Shown here piece after piece: positions 1-11,084 of a stretch of DNA of 64,000 nt. The DNA is from Escallonia rubra (lineage: Eukaryota > Streptophyta > Magnoliopsida > Escalloniales > Escalloniaceae): positions 310,001 to 374,000 of the forward strand of contig JAVXUO010002827.1 in the NCBI GenBank assembly GCA_033065855.1, in the 5' to 3' direction. Made by a program: the position numbers and the translations under genes. The notes beneath the pieces are model-generated. The model saw nothing but the letters and a program-made list of their open reading frames with translations. It was not told the origin of the DNA and searched no databases. The first letter of the stretch is position 1. Every line of letters starts with the position of its first letter.

Positions 1-3000
1 CTGTTGTTCGGTCTGCCAGTAATCCGATGAAGCAAGTGGCAGACCTTGAGTCACCACTGCATGCATCAGATGCTGAGGCATGCTGTTATGAGTTACATGC
101 ATGGGGTGGTTAAATCTAGCCGATTCAGGCTGACATGAACCCCAGGAATTAGTTGACAGAAGAGAGAGAGCACGGTGAAGATCTGGTGCTGCACCCAGGT
201 TGGAAGAGAACATGGACTCTTTAAGGCCTGCAAAAATTTGACAAGAAGTTAATAAATTCAATACTGGTACACTCAAGAAGAGTGTGGCAAGAGCTTATGA
301 TAGAAAGATCAAAGCTCACGTACATTTAATTCTTCTTTGAAACGTCATTTTCTCTTTTGGATAACTACAGTACACTCATCTTCTAGAAAACATATTTGTA
401 CTGGGAGGGGGAAAACCCTCCTTCAGCACTATAGTTGTCTAATATTTCTCAATATGGTAGTGTATTCATGAGATGATGCTAAAAACCACCTCAAGGTATA
501 GAAATACGGTGAAACATACACCCAAAAAAACAAGAATGATAAAGTCTCATTAACAAACAAACTCATGCTAACCTTTTCAAACTGCTAAGAGGTAATGACA
601 AAGCTAGACCACCGAACTAGACTCAGGTAAATGTTACTGAACTTTCAGATCATAAAACTTGAACTCCTCAATGCTTGGCAATGAAGAAATAACAAGAGCA
701 ACTACTTATCCTATTGAGTCAAGTTCACTAATTTCCTTTGTTCCTCTATACATATCCCGTCACCTGCATATATTTAGGGGATAATGAAACTATGGCAAGG
801 CTCAAAAAGTGGCCCACGGCAACCCTCCAAAACTGATGTAGCTTGAAGTTATCATCAACGTCAATCTTATCAAGACTGAACCAATCTACGCCGTGTTGGA
901 AGAAACAACTTACCAAGCCTTGCTGTAGATTCATTATTCCCATATATTTTGATTCTCCAAGTGGTAGGGCTTGTCCTAGCCCGTTCTCTCTTTTTCTTCT
1001 CTTTCCCCTTCTCTTCCAATTGATTACAAATTCTAGTGCACCGAAACCCCAACCAGAAGCCTGACAACCATTGCGACCGGTAACATCAGATGTCCAGAGT
1101 CGATAAGTATATTAATATGCATAAACATTCTGGACATATTTATATAAACAAGATAAATTGTAGGAGCCTGCTTGTGAGATGTGTGGAGGCAGGGAGGGAT
1201 GGAACTCTACAGAGAAGGAACTTCAAAGAGACGGGTTGGAGTTGTCTCTGACCGGTTATAAGTTTTAGGAGAGGCTATACCAGTCATTCAAGTCACACAG
1301 TCACATGGGCAGGGGCAACCCATTGCTATAGATACCCAAGGGAGCGACCTGATAAACTGTTTAATTAACCCAAAATTACTAGGACTTCCCTTACCAGAGC
1401 ACCCATGAACTGCTTGAATCAAGTTGGAAGTTTAACATATGCATCAAAAAATACTAAAGCTTAGCTGAAGGTCAAAAATAAGGAAAGGAGTCAAAAGGAC
1501 TAATTGCATGTGAAACCATATGGTCTAGAGCCAAAAGCACTTAGAGACCTAGTTTTTCTTCTTTGGAAATACAAATCTTTTCATTTTGCATGTTCCAAAT
1601 TGCAGCCGTTTCTACAGGTGTAATTTGGGAAATCCAAGCGCCTACATTTTTTTGAAAGCCAAACACACCACAACTAATTGGGCCACCATGATTCTGCAGC
1701 CAAGCAACCCATGGAAAGGTACCTTCTCCCTTTCTCCTACCGCAGGTCCCCAATAGCCATCAGTACCAGTCACGTCACCTCCTTGGCCTAGCAGCCACTA
1801 ACACCATGAGTATGACTTCCTAAATAGCAAAATACATGATCCCTCAGACACACAGAACAGAACTCAGGTCATGTGCAGCGAACAAACACAGATTCACTGT
1901 AAAATGCACACTACAAAAGGTCTTTACATCCACTCACTGTTCACCCAAATGGTACTCTCCTTGTATCTCAATGCATTGATCATTCAACCAAGTGGCACGG
2001 CTAGTCTACACTGCCACCTCCGCCAGACCCTCCCCATCACAAGCACCACTGAACCACTAGCGTAGCAGAATAATCCCCCCCTCCCCACTCCATCAAGCAA
2101 CCATATCCTGCACCTCGAATTAAAGGCAACTACCAACATCAACAACACATCTAATTAAGGAACAGATAACGTGCGTAATTGATGGTGAGATAAGTATTGT
2201 GACAATAAGTTCATGAACAGAATATAAAGGCAAAAGCCGATGTGAATTTGCACTTTGAACTGATACCGTAAACAAGAGAGAGAAAGATGAGAAAGGAATG
2301 AGGGCTCACTGTCAATAATGGAGCAACACATTGGTGGGTTTCGCGTAATGGTGAGGAAGTTAAAGACAAGGGTAGTTGCTAAGGTTATTGATAACTATTG
2401 AAAAAGAAGCATATGAATATAAAGATACATAAATAGAATTATATTAAAAGTATTCCTTTAATTTATTTGGCGAGTTCACTCGTCTATTTGTAGCTCACTG
2501 AGTTAACTCTGTCAAGAAATAATTTGCCGAATTGCCACCAATATACTTCAGTGCAGTTCCATTCAAATTGCAAAATAAAAAAAGGAAAAAGGTCTTCTGC
2601 ACAATAAGATATGATATACAATTAATCCAAACAAATTAACGGATAAGTTATATGCAACTAACCAATAGTCTCATATACAAGAACAAAGGAACATGAAGCC
2701 ATGATTGCCTAGGGTTTTGCAGGCACTACACCAAAGATGCATCACAAAACTTTATGCATACGTATCTTCCACGAGAAGTTAAAATGCAGTATAAGTGCAG
2801 AAAGTAGAGATTCACATGCAAAGAACACGAGGTGGTAAAGTAAACAATAACATTTAACTTCACAACCACTGAAACGATCGGACCTGACCAAAGACCCATC
2901 AGAAAGTTATATATATGTAATTATACATACACCTAGCTATCTAGCATAGGAATTCTGTATTCTGCCCTAAGGATATTATTAGTACTTCTTCCAAGTTTAA

Positions 3001-6000
3001 TTCAAGATGTATTTAGAAAATAATGTCGGAAAGAACATAGGTCAAATACAACATCATCTGTTTTCATCATTTCCCTTTTGTTAGTGTGTTTGGGGGGAGG
3101 GGAGGGCAATTAAGAAACTGGAGTGATCTATTGACAAGCTTTCAATTTCTAGATTACTTACCCCACTTCCCCCTTAATCAACCCCTTTCAATAAAGGCCA
3201 AAAAAGATGACCAAGATATCAAGCTTTGCGAAGCTCACGAGATCATATAATGCCAAACCTGTTGAGACTTATGCATAGTCACTACACACTATATTTCCAA
3301 TCCTAAAAACATATGATGCTGAGACTTGTTTCCAGAAGTGTAAGTATAATAGTTTTGCATTTTTGGCTAAATATATCAAGATCCAACTTTAACTCCTACA
3401 TTTTGAACACGTATTGATGACAGGGTGTATGTCACAACTCACAACCTCTTATCCATCGAGATTAGCTTCTAGGAATCAATGTAACACAACGGTTCCCAAA
3501 CTAATTGGTGAAAAGGAACAACCATTTAAAACTGGCAGCAATATTAAGCTAAAAATTTTCAAGAATAGCTGAATAGGAATGGCTCATCATAGGGCACATC
3601 CCCTAATGAGAAAAGAAAACAAACCTTGATCAAAAATCTCATTTATGGTTTCCTTGAATGGAAAAAGCTTATTTGAATCGTGATGTGGCATGCTGACGGC
3701 ATGTGACAGCTGAATCTGTGACACATCAGGCTGGCCATCAGTGATTTCGGCCTTTGCAAACTTCTTGAGATACCCTTTTGCTTGAGCATACTTGGGGCTG
3801 TATGTGCTTTCCCAAGCTGAACTTGCAGGAGGTTTAGTTTGAGGAAGTGGGGTATTTTTCAACACAAAACTCATCTGTTGCCTCCCATCTGCAGGTATGG
3901 AGGATCATTAGATGAAACTGAATGCACAGACACGATTGGGACAAGCTGTATTCTTATACCTTATTGATTTTCAAGCATGGAGTCTACAAATATTAAGAAG
4001 CAGAGAACTTAAATTGCATAAATCAACAATGCTAGAAGCAAGATGTCTTATGGAGAATCACAAGTTATTCCTGAAAATGAAACTATGACAAATAACAGAA
4101 AGGATAAAATACGCTCAAATTTCGAATTGCTCACTCCAAACAAAAGGTGGAATCTCATGGGAATAAATTACCCACATGACACTGGAAATTTGTAAAATGT
4201 GCCCTACCACTATCAAGTCCGTAAACTATCAGGAATTACAAAAACAGGCTCGTTTATTCGTACTAGCATAACAGGCCTTTTCCCAATCATTAAACCACAC
4301 CTCTCAGTACCCTTATCAACCTGGGAAAGAAGAAGCGTATAATGACAGGCACCGTTGAGGATGCCTTGTTTCCCTTCCAATTTAGCCGATCTTCTATCCC
4401 AGCAGCCAGAATATGGCAGCATTTCCCTCGGGTATTAACAGTTCTGCTTTAAAACTCAACGCTATATTACTGTTGTACTTTCAAGAGGAGAACTTACGAC
4501 TATTTTTTGCCTCCAGTTTGAGCATAATTGCAAATAGAAGAAATAGAGGAGTGGCAGACAACAGTGAAGCGACTACAGGGAAGATGCACTAATTTGGAAG
4601 TCAAACCGTACTAGCAAAAAAAGGGAAAATGAACATAGCAGCTTAAAAATCATAAAATACATCACAAGCATATATAAAAGCACTAGAAATTATAAGATTC
4701 GACTTTTGAAGCCAGAGGAAATATATTGATCAGGGATTATACCTGAGAAGCCAAGTAAACCTTATAACCACAAAATTTAGGAGCTAAGCAAGACCAAGGC
4801 TTGACCCATTACACAAACTCACTAGACCTAATAAATCTGACCTGAACAGGTTAAGTCCACTAACGAAATCCCGGCAAGGAAACCACACTACAACCAGGAA
4901 CAAATTACAAAAAACTTCTACAAAAAATGCAGCATTATGCAAGTTTCCACATTTACACCACCTTATGACGGAAGAAAATGCCATTTGCCAAAGACTCAAT
5001 CACTAAATTTGCTCTTTCTTTAGCCTCTTTTATTACTTTAGTTTGGATTGTGGGGTATGGGTTGGGTGGGGAAGGGCGTGGAGGGAAGAATACTCTTGGT
5101 AAGCCTCTTACAGACAGCATAGAACAAAGTCAGGGAAGAAGAGGTTTCTCTGACAAGCAGCTAGTTGTCCTCTCCCCAGAAAAATCCATTTCCGCCACTT
5201 GGGAGTTATGGTAATTACAGTCAACAAAGGAGACAGCTTGAGACTGATATCACACTATAAACACAGGAAAAATCATCCAACATAAAAAAGGGGAAGAAGA
5301 GGGGGAGAGAGAAGGGGGGAGGAGGGGGGGGGGGGGGGATTAAGAAGCTTGGTTTATAGGGTTTACTAGATCAACTTTTTGCTAATAAGAAAATGCTAAC
5401 AAGAGTAACACACATACTTCTGCCCCACGTGATAATAATTGTCCAAGTTTCAAAAAACCGTGTCAGCCTCATTTGGAAAGTCAAAGTCAATGTGATAATA
5501 ATTGACCAGGAACTCTGGTCAAAATCAACGTAAAGAGGAAGATCTTTGGCTTCAAGTTCAACTAAAGCTTACCATAAAATGATGAAGACAGTCTTGCTGA
5601 ATTGAAGTGGATTGTCTCTTGTTGTGGTTTGCGGCGCCGTGCATTGTGATCAGAAAGACGTCTGCGACAGCTTCGCTTCTTTTCATCAAATTCAGCCAAA
5701 CTATGAAACCTTCAAAAGAGATCAGACTTCAAAATTATTCCGTATAAGCAACAAGCAACACAACTCAGGCTAGAACATATAATTTAAGTGAAACATGCTA
5801 AGAGCCATCACTGAGGCAAGATACAATCAGGTAAGTAGGTAACACGATAAATCAACACTCTAACTACCAACTCAATCACGCCTGCATTTCATGGTTTCCG
5901 ATATATAACACCAGTTTATATACAAAGTTACCTGCTACACTGTTGGCAAAACCGACGTTCTAGACCTCCTACTACGACCTTGGAACATTTGGAATGACTT

Positions 6001-6590
6001 TCGCATACTCTATGCTTCCGATGATATTCTTTAGCAGATGAGAGATCAAGGTTGCAGCCTTCAACTTGGCAGTGTGGAGTAGGGGGACTCTGAGAAGACG
6101 ATTTCATTTTCTTTGCCACAGTGAGAGATGATACAGGATTTGCTAAGAAGGATGGAGTCTTAGCACTGCGCTCAGCAGAACCATTTTCAAAGTATGTTCG
6201 CTTACCTAGTTTGAGACCAATCAATGGTTCACCAGAGCCAACTGAAGCCTCTGGCGGTGGAGAAGTTTCAGTAATCAGAGCTCGGGTGGGTTCTTTCGTC
6301 CTGCTAAAATCTACAGGAAAACCTCCAAATGCCTCAAAAGTGAAGTCAGATCTGTTAATTCCATCCTTTGATGAAGAGTCAGTTGAAGCTGATACTGAGC
6401 TCTTGGCAGAAGAATAATGGCCCACATCAGAGCCATAACCACCACCTCCTCCAGACACATTGAAAGACACCGCATCAATGTCTCCCTCTTTAAACCCCCA
6501 GTCTATTGTTTGCAGCTTCTTAGGACTTTCACTACCCTTTGAACTGAACATTTCTAGGTTCTCCCAATCCCACTTCCCATTCCACTCCAT
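1..6590 (-). CDS. SPL: SBP-box transcription factor, SPL2/10/11 clade (3' end beyond window)
   Basis: Nuclear DNA-binding regulator of the SQUAMOSA promoter-binding-like family, which controls phase change and shoot or floral development. Coding exons I place are complement(5932-6590, 5573-5709, 3625-3888, 1-227). All introns are GT-AG, the phases agree, and 429 codons lie in the window. The N-terminus (MEWN, WDWENL, then a DWGF block) and the motif [16 protein letters not shown] are typical of this clade. The SBP domain spans about residues 172-250 across the exon 1/2 junction: zinc ligands in CQVEGC, the KHRVC, HSKC and FCQQC blocks, then the basic nuclear signal [17 protein letters not shown]. 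The third exon begins near MSFVLKN. The last exon contains ALSLLS, encoded by the miR156 site. I chose the Met at 6590; in-frame Mets at 6608 and 6647 are possible. Introns are long (3.4 kb and 1.7 kb). The stop codon lies left of position 1. The family assignment is very secure; the exact paralog number is not. Confidence 0.95.
154..173 (-). promoter_or_regulatory. miR156/157 target site in SPL last exon
   Basis: Read on the minus strand, this 20-nt block is the canonical SPL target sequence. It pairs with miR156 except for one internal mismatch, which is shared by most plant SPL genes. It lies in frame and encodes ALSLLS at about residue 372. By established knowledge, miR156 directs cleavage and translational repression here in juvenile tissue, so this SPL belongs to the miR156-regulated group. 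Confidence 0.95.
228..3624 (-). other. Large third intron of the SPL gene
   Basis: A 3.4-kb intron bounded by GT after the FDQG codons (3623-3624) and an AG acceptor at 228-229 before LKESMF. I read both strands and saw no coding domain, terminal repeats or target duplication. The short open frames are unrelated to known proteins. The length is high for SPL genes, so an old decayed insertion is possible but not visible. Confidence 0.7.
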
Positions 6591-8080
6591 CGCAGGATAG
6601 GAATTCATGAGATGACTTCTTTCAGCCCTCATCCATAAACTGTGCACACGACGGGGTTTTCAGACCTGCATTCATCGGCACAAAGAAAGTACTCGATGAG
6701 TATAATAGGAATGACACGAGGATGAAAATTTTCTGGGGAAAAATGCAATCAAATTTATCTCAGCTTTCACTAAAAATGGGCCTCACCTTTAAGCATCTAC
6801 CACAACGGCTGCGCATATGGTGTGCAGATATGTAAAGAACAGAGCACAATGCAGTTCAGACAGTGCAGATACAAAACAAAAAGATTCAACGAACCCAGCA
6901 AAAGCAACCAATAATCAAATCCCAAAGCAGCCCAGTATACAAAACCCAGCAAACTCTGCTATTCATCTACCTTCCACACATAACTATCAGACAGCAAACA
7001 AAAGGAAGCCCAGTTAAAATTTGTAAATGTTCTTGCATCCATTTTGGTGAATCAAACTTGCCGTTACTGTCATAGGGATAGATTCAGAAAAAAATTATTG
7101 CCACCCACCAGAAATTAAGTACACTTTTTCACTATACAGAGCAGTCAACTCTCTTCCTCCATCTACAATTATTTCAAGAGAGGGAAAAAGCAATCCGCAA
7201 CACCTTTTTACTGCCACCTGCATAACTATATAAGCTGTCCAATAACAGACACCCAATATCGAGTATGATTGATTTCAGACCTACCCATAAGCGGCCCAAG
7301 AATGTTCTAGAATTTCACACCAAAATCCAAAAACCCTAATGGAAAATCTGGATCTCCCCACCTAATCAAAAAACAAAACCAACAACAAATTGCCATTACC
7401 TACACTTTAATAACCAGTAAATGCATCTGTTAATACCCAACAACAAGTATCAGTAAAGAAGATAATTATATAGGAGTAATATCTTTATGCTCATATTTAA
7501 CTAGTACCATTCTTCTGAAGTGGACCAATATTTGCTGGAAAAGTCATGGTCCCCCCTTCTAGGGATTTATGATATAGTGCGAGAAAATCAGTCCCCAAGA
7601 AAAATGCGCAAAAGCGACAGCGTTTTGTGGCTTGCTGCAGCTCTTCTCAGTTACGTGGAAACTCCACAACTCTCCCGATAAAATTAACTAAATCGCAGAA
7701 GGGAAGGTGAGGAAAAAAACATGTTTTTCATTTTTACGGTTCCAAAAAAGGGCAAAAAAAAAGAAAAGGAATTGTTCCTTCAAAATAGGAAATACTTGTC
7801 AGCAGCCGACTGTACCAGCAGCGGCAAAGTAGGCGCCATCAATACAAGTTCATTTATTACCCGCAGTAATTCCCATTCTAGGGTTTGATTTGCAAACCAA
7901 GAGGAAGAAGCAAAAAAAGCTGAGAAGAAACCTACTAAGAATAATCGACAGACAGATTATAAATAGCAAAATAACCTGTTCGGATCAATATTTATCTCTC
8001 TCTCTCAGTTTCCGAGACAATGAAGAAGGGAAACGCAGGTTACTCGTTTGGGCAATGTAAAAGGGAAATCAGAGCTTACC
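6591..8080 (-). other. Probable 5' leader of the SPL gene with a leader intron
   Basis: A good donor (GATCG/GTAAGC on the minus strand) sits at 8078-8080. A good acceptor (TGCAG before GTCTGAAAACC) sits near 6667. Together they predict a leader exon above 8080, a leader intron of about 1.4 kb, and the start of coding exon 1. No protein-coding frame of note is present. This is inferred from splice signals only; 5' RNA ends would be needed to confirm it. Confidence 0.5.
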
Positions 8081-8176
8081 GATCAGTAAGACTGCAACAT
8101 TCTGGTGAAACAAGGATAAATCCGGGAAAATCGGACTGCTTCTACTTTACCAAAATGGAGAAAGAGGAGAAAAAAG

Positions 8177-8710
8177 TGTGTGTGTGTGTGTGTGTGTGTG
8201 TTTGAGTGATAGAGAGAGGGTTATTTTAGCTTTTGATTTGCTCTGTGTGTGTGTGAGAGAGAGAGAGAGAGAGGAGGTGGGGGTGAGGGTAATCATGTGG
8301 CAGGGTCTGCACAATAATGGTGGTGCACAGCCTAAAATAGGAAAATGGCAGATGCTTTTTGGTGGATTGTACAGCATATGAACCGACTCATTTTTTTTTT
8401 CTTTTTTTGTAAAAGGCAATCCCTGATTTTCTTTTTCCTTTTTTTTGTTTGGATCAAGGAGACACGTGGACGGACGTTTTTGGTTGTTGGTCCCGCACAC
8501 ACACACACACACACACAGTCAGTGACAGCTTTGCTTGGATTTTGGCACCTTCCGGGTGGTACTGCCAGAACCGGTGTGTGGGCCGCCCGAGTCGCAGCGA
8601 GCGACTCACTCCAACTCCATCTTGAATGTTTATATGCAATATATATATATATATATATATACACGCAACTCTACTAATTTTTGCACCCAAAATATATATA
8701 TATATATATA
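8177..8710. repeat. Cluster of microsatellites upstream of SPL
   Basis: Within about 530 bp there are (GT)n at 8177-8201, (GA)n at about 8252-8273, (CA)n at about 8497-8517, (AT)n at about 8639-8660 and a second (AT)n at about 8691-8710. On the gene's strand the first two read as CA and TC tracts in the leader or core promoter. Reading frames here are artefacts of dinucleotide repeats. Confidence 0.9.
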
Positions 8711-10438
8711 CTAATTTTACCTCTATATAAATTGTACTCTCGGTTATTTTTCAGGTTTACGTCTACTACACTCCGATCTCTCTATTTACTTAAGTTGCAC
8801 TAATTATCTTAATTTTTAAGTCTAAAGAGCTAACAGAATTAGTAAAGAGATGGTAACGCCCCTCGTAAAAAAAAGAAATTTTTTTTCCAACTCACCTATT
8901 GCTCACACATCAGTACACTACCACCGCACGCTCCAGATCACATGCGGGTTCTTCCCTGTGTGACTCGATGGGCTACACCATAACAACCACTGTTCCGCGA
9001 CCACCGCCGAAACGAACTCATTACCACTACCACAATTATTATGCCCCACCTACAATACCGGTGTTAGTGCCAACACTTAACCCAATTTCCGCTGCCTATC
9101 CATTACCGCAATACCTATCAACACCTTGACGTCGCCATTTTCCTGATGTTACCAGTCGATCGCTCCAATCTGGCTAATCCTCCTGCAAATAATTCCTAGA
9201 TTTGAGTGGGTGTGGGAAATTATATGGATTCAGGGTGGTCGGTCTCAAGAGTGTGTACGCGCGTGCGTGTATGATGAGGCAATGGTTCGGCGGTGGCCTA
9301 TGAGAAATAGAATGGGTTTGGTCCCCCCCTTCCCTTCCAAGTAGGCTTTTACCCTGGTGATTGCTCAAAAGTGGCAACAAGGCATCTATCGGCATGCAAG
9401 TCCACACACACCCCATCTACAAAAAAGGAAAGTGGCAACAAGGCATCTATCGGCATGCAAGTCCACACACACCCCATCTACAAAAAGGTCAAACCTTTTG
9501 CAAGAAATTTTGGAAACCAATAAACACACACACACACTCTCTGAACTTGCAAGTTTCTTTTAACGCATCAAAGGAGGAGATCATATTTGATTCTTGTGAA
9601 AGCTGACAGCTACCCCATTTTCCCCATATCTATTCTATCTAGCAGCTCCATACACTCCCACTCTTTGTGAATCTCATCTCAACTTTAATTAAAAATCCAA
9701 AGCGACCGCATGCACACTATTCATTCTTAATCAACAACTTGGACCTGTTGACCGGTTTGACGTTACTAAAATGCTACAACTAACTAAGTGGGTTTCCCAC
9801 ATACAACGTGGGACTGAAGGTATTTATAATATGGTTGGTCGGGTGTTCCTATTGTCCCACTTTTTTTTTATTCTTTCTTTCCTAGGATGACCTTAATTAA
9901 AAATAAATAAAAGATAAAAAATTATTTTGGCAAGCAACTTGTTTGCTTAAATGGATTAGTTTTGAGTGGATTAAGGTTGGCACCACCTAGGTCATCACTA
10001 ATTACTGTTGTTAATTGGAGTCCAAGATCTCTCATATTCTGCTGGATTAAACTAATGATGGCCACCACGTGCGCATGTTAGCCACACTTTCTGCCTTTTG
10101 TTTGGGCTGTACTTAGTTTACTCAATTACGTTAATTATATTGCTTCCCAACCAATACTACACTACACACAACCAAACACGACCTGAAGATCTTAAATCCT
10201 CGTCCAAATTCAGGTTTGTAACTTCTTGTTGCTGGTCCCCTACTGTTGTAATCATTAGGGCCATTCTCAAAACCAGTACCAATCCAATCAAATTGGTCAA
10301 ATGCATTTGTATGTTACAATGAGTTAGTTAACTAGGAAAATATACTCCCATCCTGTTACTCAAATTTCTGTCTCTAAGGGACGTTACCTAAGTCGCCGAA
10401 CTCACGCTCAATCGTTCTTGTCAAGCACGCGATAATAT
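8711..10438. other. Intergenic, no gene seen
   Basis: AT-rich spacer between the SPL promoter and the ACOS5 3' side. Apart from the 61-bp tandem duplication at 9370-9487, I see no coding domain, RNA gene or mobile element with recognisable ends. Confidence 0.5.
9370..9487. repeat. 61-bp direct tandem duplication
   Basis: Two adjacent copies start with AGTGGCAACAAGGCATC at 9370 and 9431. They are almost identical over the whole unit, including a short CA run, which suggests a recent slippage or duplication event. Confidence 0.95.
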
Positions 10439-10755
10439 TGTTGAGTTTAGTTTTTGACAGCTCAAACTTTGAGAGAAACTGATAACTTAACACGGTATTA
10501 GATCTTTCATTATGTAAGGTCCTGGATTTGATTCTTCCCGCTTGCATATTTAGTCTCTTTTTATGGCTGTATAATTTGCACTCTGTTTATCAATGAACTT
10601 GGCGGTCGTGCACCTTGATTTATTTTCCAATCTTGATTTTGTCTCTCCTTGCTCAATCAGAGGTTTGCACGTGAAGAAGAGTGTTAAATATGATAACAAT
10701 TTTTTGGTTTATTATCTAACAGCTCGAGTTTTTAAAGCAACTAATAACTTAACGT
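10439..10755 (+). mobile_element. Degenerate TRIM-like short LTR element
   Basis: Two short related blocks, about 10439-10492 and 10682-10755, both begin TGTT and end near GATAACTTAAC or TAATAACTTAAC. The first is followed at once by CGGTATTAGATC, a decayed form of the initiator-Met tRNA primer site TGGTATCAGAGC. The second is preceded by GCACGTGAAGAAGAGTGT, like the polypurine region of plant TRIM elements. It is very small, non-coding and mutated. Confidence 0.45.
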
Positions 10756-11084
10756 TTATTACTGCTTCCGCCATCGCACGGTGCTCTCATGACGCTCTCA
10801 CTTGTCAAATCCGTGTCTAGCAATCTCTTTCTGCTATCACTGCTACTGTTCCTGTTTATGGTTTTGGATGTTGATTGATAAGCATATTGACTTGTGCCCG
10901 ATCCTTCAGTAATTGGGGCACTCAAAATTATAACATTCAACATAAGCCAGCATAAATTAATGAGTGTAACTTGAGGATCAAACAAATTTTGTGTCAATAT
11001 CGCTCATAATTGTAATAAGTTGGGAGATATTACTATCAAACAACATAGTCTCCTAGGATGGTAATTGTTGGACAGTAGTATTCA

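Noticed and set aside
8147..8690. Several overlapping 60-120 codon frames on both strands
   Set aside because: They are produced by GT, GA, CA and TA microsatellites and have no domain.
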